Made by a program: the position numbers and the translations under genes
Notes under the pieces: generated by a model
What the model saw: only the letters and a program-made list of their open reading frames with translations
What the model was told of the DNA's origin: nothing
Databases searched by the model: none
Source: Gordionus sp. m RMFG-2023
Lineage: Eukaryota; Nematomorpha; Gordioida; Chordodea; Parachordodidae
NCBI RefSeq assembly: GCF_954871325.1
Contig: NC_088776.1
Span: 45,650,569-45,714,568, forward strand
DNA: 64,000 bases
Direction of reading: 5' to 3'
Shown: piece after piece, positions 47,801-59,800 of the stretch
How the letters are laid out: each line of letters opens with the position of its first letter
Numbering within the stretch: the stretch's first letter is position 1

Positions 47801-50800
47801 ATTTTTTTCCCCTGGTTAATTTTATTACGAATATATGGACGGGATATTTTAGCAGTCGACCCACGTTAAAGGGCATGATCAGAGACAGTAGTCGTTTTTT
47901 GCATGTAAATTATTTATTTATATAAAATATTTTAGAGAAAATCTGTTATAAATAACATTTTTACCAAAATAAGGAATACATCTCGAAAAAAATATATAAT
48001 TATATCATATATTTCTCTCTTCTTTTCAATACTTAAGAAATATAATTTTCAGAATTTATTAAAGCATTTCCTTAACATTTTAAATATGAATCCTATACAA
48101 AGCTTTCTATAAACTTTGATTGTTATTAGTATTCTTAAGTCATACCAAATTTTTCTGGTTCTCATTTTTAAAATAAATTGATATCTAGTTATTTATCACA
48201 GATTTAAAGAAAAAAAGAGATATATTTGATGGAATCCATCTCCCGACATAGAATCCATAAGCGCATAGTTTGAAGGAACATTAAAATTATATACCATTTT
48301 TTTAACCAAGATTTGTAAGCAAATAGAATCCCTAAGCGGTTTAGATAGAAACCAAGATATCATGTCGCTAGAGAGAGCCCAAGCTATAGCTCAGCACCAC
48401 GACGCTGTCACCGGAACAGCCAAGCAGGCCGTTACTTATGATTATATCCATAGATTGTATTTGGGACAACTGGAATGTGAAGTTTTAATCAGTGTTTTTA
48501 TTTTAATTTTTTTTTTCGAGCTTTTATTAGCGTAAGTTTTTTAAAACAATAGTTATGAGATTAAAATTTAATTTTACTAAGATTTCTAAAGAACTTTTAG
48601 AGAGTAAAGGGATAAAGTATTTTTTCGTATGATATATTTTTCATTTTAAAAGGAATATTTGTTTCAGCAATTCTTAACAACTAACAAATCATAAGTTCTA
48701 AAATTATATTTTGTCTTTTTTTAAATTTATTAAAAAAATTTTTTTTAGTATTTCTTGAGAGTCAATGCAAATCATAAATAAAGAAGGTAAAGAGGAAAGA
48801 TATTAATTGTATAAAACAAAACGTATTTTTTTTAAATTATAGGAAAATATTTTAACTAAATTTTAGTCTCACGAGTTTTCCCTAATCCAGAAGTGTTTCT
48901 GCTTTGAGGGGTCCTTAGAGGGCCCTGTCGGGGAAGGCCATAGATTATATGGTTTAGTAAACAGTGGCCGAACAGGTTAAACCTAGATATACATAAGATG
49001 GTAATCATTTATACTTAAAAATGAGACTATTTACCAAAGTGATCTTGGACAGACACCAGAAAACGTTCATTAATATTATATTCAGTACGTATTATGGGGT
49101 AATTTAAATACAAAATTAGTAAATTATAAGAATTAAGGACATAGAAACCACACGAGACTCGTTTAAAATTCGGAAGGAATCAAAAGTTTTAATCCAAAAA
49201 ATAAATACGTGGAAAGTAGATTACGGAAAAAATTTCCACTAATATTAGTTTTATTTAAATCAATTTTTTTAATTGAAGGGGAAGAAAATGAGATTTATAA
49301 ATAGAGCTTGGTCTAGTTTTTTAAACTCGTGATATTTTCGTTTCATATTTATCTAGAAATTCTGTTAATAGTGAGAAAATATTTTAAATAAATTTCTTAT
49401 AAATAAAAAGATGGCCATTGAAGAAGGTTTGCAAAGATTGGCAGTGATCAAGCCTAACCAAAAGGTTAACTTTTGCCCTTTACTCAATATTAGCAATTGC
49501 GTTTTCACTCAAACACAATCAGAAGTTTGTCGTTAGATTTAGATCTTTTTTTTCTATTTATGTATTTTATATGCATGCAAGTTTATATAGCCTATCATTA
49601 ACAGAGACTAACTAGGAGTACGGTATATCTAGTGTTGTTATAAAGCCCAGTCGATTTTAGAAAACGGCTCGATTAAAACAAAACCAAAATAATATGATGT
49701 AAGCATTGAGATTTTGCTCATAGGTGGCAGAAAAGTTTGGGCATCTATTTGTCAAATGAGGAGTTTTACATTTTGGCTCTTAATTGGGCCGTTTTCAAAA
49801 ATCCCAAATCGGGCTTTTTAACAACACTAGGTATATCCCAGCCCGGCAAAAAAAAAATTTGAAAAATTTTTTTTACAGTATAAGCCGAAGCTTTTAAAAG
49901 TTTTTTTAGCTAATAATTAAGCTAATTCATATCGTTTTACTTCATGAAAAATATACGGGGGATATCTTGCGAAAAATGACCGGGTAATAATTTTGGGCCG
50001 GACCGTAAACCCTGATAAAAAATTTATTCGGGTGCCAACCAGCCCGTACAACTTGGGATCGAGTGCGAAAATAGTATGATTTTTAAAAATTGAAGCCAAG
50101 AATCAAAATTCAACCTGAATCGGGCCAATTTATTTTTAAATTATGCCAACTAGTAAAAATCACGCTATAGAACATTTAAATATCCACTATTAAAGCCTCT
50201 AGCGAGCCTGTCCAAGCTGAAAAATGTTTACCTCTATAACAAGTCTCTAAATAATTTTATATAACAGTTGAGAAGTTTAATATATTATTTTATGTACAAA
50301 TCAGTTCGATATACTACTTTACAATCCTTTGCCTTGGGACGTTGAACATTATGTCCACATTCCTGTAAGAAGCAATAATTTAGAAGTTTTCAGCGATAAG
50401 GATGAACCAGTTCTACAACAGGTATTTTTTTAAAAAAATAATGGATTTAAGTTTTTTTTTTGCAAATCTAATTGTATCTAACATTTTATCTAAATACATT
50501 AAATTAGAAACTATTATATTAAAATTTTTTAGCATGAAAAAACTGATATATTTAAATATTCCAAATAACTCATGAATCCATGAATAATGATAAATATTCT
50601 AGAATGATACGGCTTAAATGAGTGCGAACATTAAATATTGACATATATTATTTTACTCAGAATAAAAACTGAAACGCTCAGATTTTCAATATCCTATGCT
50701 CAGAAATATAAATATTTAAGGCTAAGATTTTTTTACTCATTTTCGCAATTTTTTTTCTTTAAAATCTAAGACGATTTTGCTAAATAGAAATTTTGATGGA

Positions 50801-53800
50801 ACTTTTTTTATTGAATATATTAGAAGATAATTCAAATCTTTTACAATTTTTGCTATTTTAAATGTTTTTTATTTATAATTGCATTCAGCTTATGACCTAT
50901 TCAAAAAAATATTTAAATAGTAATGATTACGACTTATTGGAATAGAATTGCAATGAATAAGAATAGTCAATTATTTGTTTTCAATCCATTAGAGAATTAT
51001 ATGATTCGAATAAAACAAATAATATGATGTAATCGAATAATTTATTTTAATTTGGTCGAATATTTAAATTACTCGGAAAAATTATGTTATTTATATTTGA
51101 TCATTTGTCTTTTATATTGATTATCAAGCTAACAGGTATGTTTTACACGGTATAGATCAAATCCTTGTAATTTTTTCTTAATTGGAACTAATTTGCTGTC
51201 AAAAATGGTAAGTCTTATAAAGAAGAAACAATAATAAAGATATTTGCTTTAAAAGAAATGCTTGGCATTGAATTCAATTAATATGGATTTTGATATCATT
51301 AATAATATGACTTGCATCACATGTTTCATATTGAATACGAATAGTAAATTATTCTATTTGTTTAAATCAAATACAAATAATGCACTATTCGATTTGTATT
51401 CGTTTTTGAAGCCTAATATAGCTTATTTTTACCTTACATTATTTATGATATTTTGAGTGCTAAAATAAATCATCACTCAAAATTTATTACTCTGTTAATT
51501 ATCATTCTTAATTTTCCTATCTAGATTATGCAGGAGAGGAGCGGGGCGGGGTTGACAACATTTTAAACATGGATACCAAGTGAAAATTTATTGACGTAAT
51601 TGTTTAAAATATATCTAAGTCTTCAACGCCTTTTCGATCTGGGGATGTTATAATATAATATCTTAACATTGGCAGAAATTTCTACTCCCCCTACCTCTTA
51701 AGCTAATGACGATATTACCCCCCCCCCCCATCAATTTACCTTTTACCCTTATCAAATATTTACCCTGTACTCCTTCCTGCTAAATTAAAATTAGCAAAGA
51801 AAAGGAAATTCAAATCAAATTACCCTTCTAGCTGCCTTCAATTTTATTCAAATGACTATAACTTTTTTATAACTACCTATATATCTCAAATTTATCCTCC
51901 ACCGGGGTAGAATTCCCGTCTATAGCTAGTAAAAATAACCCAAAATGATTGATTAAATTTATGTATCCTTAATATATTATGGGAATGGGTATGGACTATA
52001 TATCTAGAAAATAATAATAAACTGTAAAAGATTAAATAATTTAAAAATGATATATTTTCTTTGATAAATTTTAAATATAGAAGCCAAGATATTTTTCAGT
52101 AAAAGATTCATTTTTTTCAAAGAAAGTTATCCAAGAAGTTATAAAATTTCGAATGTTTAATTTTATTTAAGCATTACCATATTTACAAAAAAAAATTTCA
52201 GTTTTTGAAGTAAGCCCTTTTAACCACGCATTTTTAAGAATTTATAATCATATACAAATTCTAAAAATTAATAGTACCAAGGAAAATTATTTTCTTAGCA
52301 ATTAAGTGACTAGTTCTTGGTGTTTCATATATTTTTCTGAGCTCTTCATTTTTTAATCTGAGCAATTTTGATTTTTCTGGACAAATCTATTTTTTGTCTG
52401 AACATTAAAAATTAATTCTGACCATCTAGTATTTATTTTAACGTTTAGGAATTTTTTTTATAAGCATTTCAGTTCTAATTGAGCGATTAAATAAGAGCCT
52501 TAAACATTATTAATCTTGCAATATATATTGCCAAAGGGTATCTAGTTAAAGTTTTTCCATTTTTTTTAAAATAACTTTATAAATTAAAATGTTCACCTTA
52601 TTTATAAAAAAAAATTAGCTTTCTTTCGTTCCACGCTCGATTAACCGGGTTCCTGAACGTTATTTAGATGCCGACCAGGCCACATTTCCATTAGATCGCC
52701 AATCTGATTGGACCCTCACCTTAAAGGCTGAAGTTCCAGCCCTGGGCACTTCTTGTTACCAAATAAAGTCCACAACAAAAAAGCAATCTGATGTATCCAA
52801 GCTCTTACTTAATTCGCCATATTATTATAAGCCTTTTCTTAGTGATATATCCACTCTAATGGATGTTTCATACAAGTTTGAGTTCGCTACTTTTAAGTCA
52901 CGCTTGCCATATTAAATAATATTTACGAATAGATGATTTACTATTAAGTAATTCAATAATTTAATGGCTTTATTTTATTTGTTATAAATGTTTTATCTTA
53001 TAACAAAGATCATATTTCTTAAAATGTATTATAAAGATACAGACAAAACGAAATAAATGCTAATCTTATACAACCCATTATCAAATCCGCTGAAAATAGT
53101 GAGTCTTTGCTCCTATCTCAAGTGCCTAGACAGAGGAAAGCGAAATCTGGTGCCAAGTTATTCTTAGAAAATAAGGTTCTTATTAGAATAATAGTTGGAA
53201 TAATTTTAAAAATAAATATTTTAAGGATAATCATGTTAAATTAAAATTTATCATGAATATTAAAAAATGGTACAGAATTAGAGCATTTTTTAATATTTTT
53301 TTCTCCCGACAAAATTGCATCCCATTCAAGAATTTGAAATTAACTTTTGACCCCGACACTAATCAAATCCAGACCTTGGTTAACAAAATTTCGAAGTTGA
53401 AAGTTAAACTTAATCAAACCTTTTGGTGGTATGGGACCAGGTTAACACCTAGCTCTGGGGCTTACATATTTAGACCTAATGCGTATGAAGCTAATGATAT
53501 ATCGTCCTTTTTTGACGGCATTGATTTGGAAATTATTAAAGTGAATTTTTAATCATATTTTACTACTAATGAGAGGTAATTAAAAACGCATACTTTCTTT
53601 TAAGAGTTCTTATCAATAATATAATCAATTAATTAATTACTTTCATTCATGTTTTCCAAATCATTATATTTTAAGGGTCCTTTATTTCAGCAAGCGAGGC
53701 AAATTTTTTCTTCTTGGCTTTACCAAGAGATAACACTTTATGAAGGAGCATCATATTTAGAAATGGCTTGGACGGTTGGTCCTATACCAATACATGACCA

Positions 53801-56800
53801 AATACCCAAAGAAATCATTATCAGAATAGATTCCGACATTCGTTCTTCTGTAATTAAAAAAAACGTGGCTAAGCGAAAATCGAAAATCTCCAAAGAAGAC
53901 GTGTAAATTTAATTTTTTTTGCCTCTAGTTTATCCATAAGTCAGTATAAAGCGTATCCCTTACTCAATCTTAAAAAAAATGAGTAAAAATTGTCATATCT
54001 TTAACACTTAACTAGGCTGTATCTTTATTTCAATTGATAACAAAAATAAAACTTTAAATAAAAAAAATGGAAATTGGGAATGATTTAATTAATCAGCATT
54101 TTAAAATAAATATTTAAAATTTTGCAAATAAAGCGAGTTAAGTTAAAGATATAAGTTATGTTTTTACGTAATATTTAGAATTTACATTTATTGGCATAAC
54201 AGGGAGGGGGGGGGAATTCATCCCTTTGCCGCAAATTTGAAAGTTTTCTTAAATATTATTTTAAGCTAATATAATTAACCTTCCACCCATATTCCCTCTC
54301 AAATGAACCAATATTTTTTTAACTGGTTATTTAAAAAAAAATATATAATGCAGTCAAAGGCCTTCTAAACCTATATTTAAATCTTCCAAAAAAATTATGG
54401 GGGAATTAGGCCACTCAAACCCCCCCCCCCGTCTTCTTAAATGATGACATAAAGATTTATGATTATATAACGTCGTCTCCTAAAATATTTTTAATTAGCC
54501 CGTTATTTATTTAATCCTAAAATATAATCATAATGCCTTAAGAGATGACACCTTCTCCAAGATCAATAAATTTTACACCGATTCTAACGCTAGATTCATG
54601 GTTCCGCGGTCTGTAATGATATCTGAAAATATCAATAACACTCAGAATGATCAAAATTCAGAAGACTGGGATGTTAATTTTATATCCAAGCAGTATTATC
54701 CCGTCGATTCTAAAATATTCATTAAGGATGAGGAGGTTTGATAAACATTTATTATGTGATTATCTAAATTCAATATATTATTTGATAAACTATGATTGTT
54801 ACACATTTTTAACTCATTATATAGTGTCTGCAGTGGCATTTTAGAAGGGGTTCAAAAGGGCATTTGCACCACCAAATTTTTCCCCATTTTATTTTTGGAT
54901 TTTAACTTATAAATGAAGTTCTGATTATAAAATATCATATGATTTGTTATTTTAAATAAATATATTACGCATTTAGCCGAAATAATTAGATCAAATTTCT
55001 ACATTTTGATAAATAACGTCTTATAATTTAAATCCCCCATTAGTTATATATTGTTGTTTTAAATTCTGTGATTTTTTCCCCCAAATGGTTGTCCTTGTGT
55101 CTTTTGTTTTATTTATAAATAAAATACGTTATTTTTTTTAGGGAAATGATAATAAATTACAAAGGCAGTTAGGAATAGTTAACGATAGAGCTCAAGGTGG
55201 AACCTCTCTAAAAGAAGGAAGCTTGGAATTGATGTTGCACAGGAGACTCATTTATGATGATAGTTTAGGAGTAGGCGAACCTCTTGATGAAATGGGGTCA
55301 AATGGTCAAGGTTAATGATTGTTTTATTTTAACTGTGTTAAAATAATTTCGTGTTTTTAATAATGTTCATGCACTAGGGGCTTAAACTTGTTTTTTGGCA
55401 AATTTTTTGAAATTTAAATTATTTATACCTCGCGTTTTTTAATTTTGTAACACCTGATTTTATCGGAAGCATATTCCAACTGGAAAACTTAGAGCCTTGC
55501 AAATAAGCTCGAGACCGACCTAAAAAAAATTCTGGACTAGGCCTAAAGTTTTAAAGTTCGGGTCAGGCTCAGACCCAAAAAAATATAGAAAATGATGTTT
55601 TATTTTTTTTTAAATCAAAATAAAATGATAATTAGATATTATCTGTGATTAAGACAAAAATTAGGCATTTTTTACTTCATTTAACTTAATAAAAATGAGC
55701 TTAATTTATATATTTTTTGAAAAAATTTAGGCAGACTCTTACCTAAAAATAAAAATTCGGGCAGGTTCGGATTTGAAAATCAATTTTAAAAAATTGAGCT
55801 CGGGCAGGGGTTGAATTTTTAGGCCACTATGATACCGAACTACAATTTTCTTAAACTTCTGAATTATAATATATATATAAATTAAAATGTACACAAAAAT
55901 TTATACCAAAATTGGCTAGATAGTTGCTTTTCTTTATACATGTGGATTACGATACAGGAAAAATAAGGTCTTTCAAAAAATTTAAAAAGCTGTTTATAAA
56001 TTATTCATGTTTCAAAAATTTCCCTAAAAACGGGGGTCGATGAAGTGCAATCGTAAGTTTTCTAAACTCTTACGACATATATAATTTATTATGGCTGCAC
56101 CGATTAAATTTTTTGACCGTATCGATTCAATATTTGTTGATTAAATCCGATCCAATTCCAATTTTTACTATGATAATTTTTTACTTATATTGAATCTAGA
56201 AGGTGATCGTTTCAAACTTTTTTTATTAAATCATTTTGTAATTTAAAATACATGAAACATTCTTCTTTTTCTTTAAATCAAATTGCATCTTTTTTAAAAT
56301 CGATTTTCATTCAATAAATTAACTATATAAACGTAAACTGAAATCAAAATTTAAAATATAAATTTAAAAGTATCACCGTATCACATCATTTAATAAAATA
56401 ACTTTTAATAATAGACTTGATTTTGACAAACCCAACAATTATCTTAGGAGAGACTGGGGTTATGTGCTAGGTGTTTTTCTCTATTTTCATAAAATAAAAA
56501 ATGGGACTTTCTACCTTTCATACTGTAGGTGCTATTTAATTAAGTAAAAGTCGTTTTACTATTTACCAACGGCCTTGGATAAAATGCCAAACTCTTCGGG
56601 TTAAAATGGCGAATGGGACTTATGGAGGTAACGCCTTTATAAAAAATTTTTAATTTAGCCTTCTGATATGTTAAAGACTAGTGGAATCACTGTGGTTTAC
56701 CAGTCATTGTTTTACAAAATCTAATATTTTGATAATTCTTTTTGTAACTAAACGAATTTTGTTAGTGTTGTTAAACGGCTCGTTTTAGCCGATTTTTAAA

Positions 56801-59800
56801 AACGGCTAACTCAATTTTTTAGCCAGAAAAATATTACCTAAGCCTCGAGATTCCGCTAATTGATGTCTAGACTTTTGTGCCATCTATGAGCCAAATTTTT
56901 ATGGCTTGTGTAATATTATTCTGGATAAAATATTGAGTTAGCCGTTTTTGAAAATCAGCTCAAATCGACCCGTTTAACAATACTAATTGTAACTGAAATT
57001 TAATAATTTTTAAAATAGATTTTGAGACTGATAGTTATTATTTTGAGTTAATTATTTTATCAATATTTTTCGATTTTCTTTATAAATTTTGTATAGTATT
57101 CGCCATTGACTTAAATGTGCTTGGATACTATCTGTTGATGTGTTCTATACCCTCACTATAATCCTTTAGAGCGTAAAATAATTAATATTTGTTCCTTTAT
57201 ACTTTTTCCTTTGAATCATTAGAATAGATTAAAATATGAGAATTCCATCTATAAGTTAAAATATTTAAAATCAGAATTTATAATAAAAATATTCCTCAAT
57301 TTAGCATCTTTTATGCATTATCCATAACTATATTTGTAATGAAATTAAAATCCCTTTTTTATATTTTATAATAAGGGGTCTATCTTTTCAAATTATAAAT
57401 TTAATTTAAAATGTACCTTTTTTTAATGTATTTAAATAAAAATATGAAGGCATTCATCTTTAACATGATAATGATATCATTTAAATAAGCGATATGAACA
57501 TTTTATTATAAATCCCCACCCTTAAAGTTTAGTCTTATTAAATCTAACATTTTAAAACAATCGAATTCTGATTTAAATCAAAGCATCTTTGACATGATTA
57601 GCCCTAAAGATGAAAACGTTATAATCTTTTACCTTTTTACTCCACCTGTCGTACAGCTTCGATTTCCACTATTTATTTTGTTGATAAGATCTGTTTAATT
57701 TTTTTATAAACGCCCGAAATTTGGCCAGAAATATATAGCTATATGATTTTAGTGTCTAACCTGTATTTTGGATTAAAGTTGATTTTGAAACTGTCCAATT
57801 ATTATTTTAAAATAATTATAGTAAAGGTATTTTTTGTCATATAGTGGAGGTGTCTTTCATAAATAAATAAACGATTGTTAATCTTAAATCTTTAATTAAA
57901 AAAATTTGAGCCTAGTGTTCACGTTCACACATATCCAATTTCTTAGATAATTGTTATTCTATAAAAAAATCCCCACATATTTTTTGAATAATTATATGGT
58001 AATTGATAACTACTAGAACGCAGATGTTTTAATAATCTCGCGGAGCCTTCATTTTAAACTTATACGGTTTATACACAAATGCAATCATTCCAAAAATTTC
58101 GATTTTTTTTTTCATTTTGTTATTTTTTCAGGTTTGGTTTTTAATAAATAGTATGTTATTAATTATCCACTGTATTTGGTAATTTTGTTTAAGTTTGGGT
58201 GCGTCCAAAGTCAAATTTCTATTTTAAGAAAAATAAATTTATTATCGAAATTTACGAAATTGAGTTTGGACGCATAATGTATAGCTAGTTACTTTTAAAA
58301 TAAGATAACTAGTAACTGTAATTAGTTACATTTTTAAGAATATAACTAGAGCACCAATATATTACAATATATTTTTTCTACATGTAATTATATAGCATGT
58401 TTTTTCGGTCCAGTTATTTCTGTAATTAAATATTTTGATTTGAATTCTCTTTGATTAAAATTTTGTAAAATAGAAAAAAATTACATGAAAAATATTGAAT
58501 GTCATTATTTACAAAGTAATTCGCAATGTAACTATTACTTTTAAAGTTTTACTGTAATCATTAACTAGAACTTGTACTTTTAAAAGATAACTTTTAACAA
58601 CTATTATTTACGTTGTATCCAATTATTCTATTAAAATATATAAAGGTTTGATTGCGAGGGGGAAGAATTTGTTGGTTTTTGATAATACCTTGCAATGCAA
58701 TAAATTAATGACGCAATTAGCTCAATCAGTTTATCTATCCCCTCAAGCCATGTTTTTAACGCGTAATGAATCTGTAGTAAGCGATACAACACTTGAAAAA
58801 AAATTTTAATGACAAAATTAACAAAAGTTATACCTAACAATTTATTTTATTCGGCTCAAAATTGTATTTAATGCTTAATATTATTTTATATACACACATT
58901 ATTAGGTTCCTACTTCGAAACAGTTTATATTCAACGCGTTCCCCCCTAATTTACATCTCCTTACTCTCTATCAATGGGGTAAGCGTATATTATTAAGACT
59001 GGAACATATTTATTCACCAAACGAACACCCCGAATTATCGAAATCCGTTACCATTGATATTAAGGTTAATTTATGCAATTTTAAAATTTAAATCCAAAAA
59101 AAATAATTTTGACAAGATCGCCAGGCGAAGAAAACAAATTTTTCTAAATAGTTTTTGATCGAGATAAACAAATCTTCGCTTGAGTACTCTATCTGACATT
59201 TTCAAAAAAAAAACTATAATAGCCTCGCGATTGCAGTCCAAATTTTGACTGCGAATATCTTTTTTTATTAATACTCAGAAGCAATACTCAACCGATGTAG
59301 TGTTAGTTCATTTTAACAATTTTATTATATCGTTTAAAATAACATCTATATATAAAATAAAGATGTGATAAATTTAACCGGTGCCGGGCCTGGTCGAGGT
59401 TTTATTTTTTTACTCAGCCGGGTCCGATACTATCTTATAAATGATTAATATTTATTAACTCTTATACGGAGAATCTAAAAATTTAATTAGATATTTATCA
59501 ATTCTATCATAATCAATGGCGTAGCCAGAATTTATTTAAGAAGAAGTTCGAGTTGCAGTTCTAAAAAATCTTGATTAGGGCATTTTTGACTTTCCCATCG
59601 TTATTTTTTTTGACTTTTTAAAATAAAATATTATTTTTTATAATCATATGATTTGCTCGATTCACAGTTTATTAAACTAACATTAATTTGCAGTTTAGTC
59701 ATTTTATTAATTCTCTCTATTCTCAGTTTAGTCATTTTAATTTAACATTAATTTCTCGATTCATAGTTTGTCATCTTAATTTAACATTAATTTGCTCAAT

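Larger units (their letters stand above)
49525..50304 (+). other. intron of the mannosidase gene
   Basis: 780 bp, mostly filled by a family M MITE (49630-49829) immediately followed by a degenerate family B MITE (about 49836-50249). Confidence 0.75.
55311..58645 (+). other. 3.3 kb intron of the mannosidase gene
   Basis: Holds a family B copy (55490-55829), a family M MITE (56763-56985), a short hairpin MITE (58199-58275) and a GTTACTTTT-rich element (58288-58605). A decoy acceptor at 58131 is discussed under rejected items. Confidence 0.75.

Noticed and set aside
57500-57710. A + strand frame of about 60 codons (ending [20 protein letters not shown]) considered as a mannosidase exon
   Set aside because: No match to the GH38 sequence expected there; the missing segment is fully supplied by the exon at 58646-58776.
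58131-58160. Acceptor CAG followed by GTTTGGTTTTTAATAAA, which would continue the mannosidase frame as GLVFNK
   Set aside because: A stop follows at once, whereas the exon at 58646 gives [14 protein letters not shown] in the correct phase and the full conserved block.
58631-58840. Minus-strand open frame over the mannosidase exon at 58646
   Set aside because: Antisense shadow; the + strand reading matches GH38.
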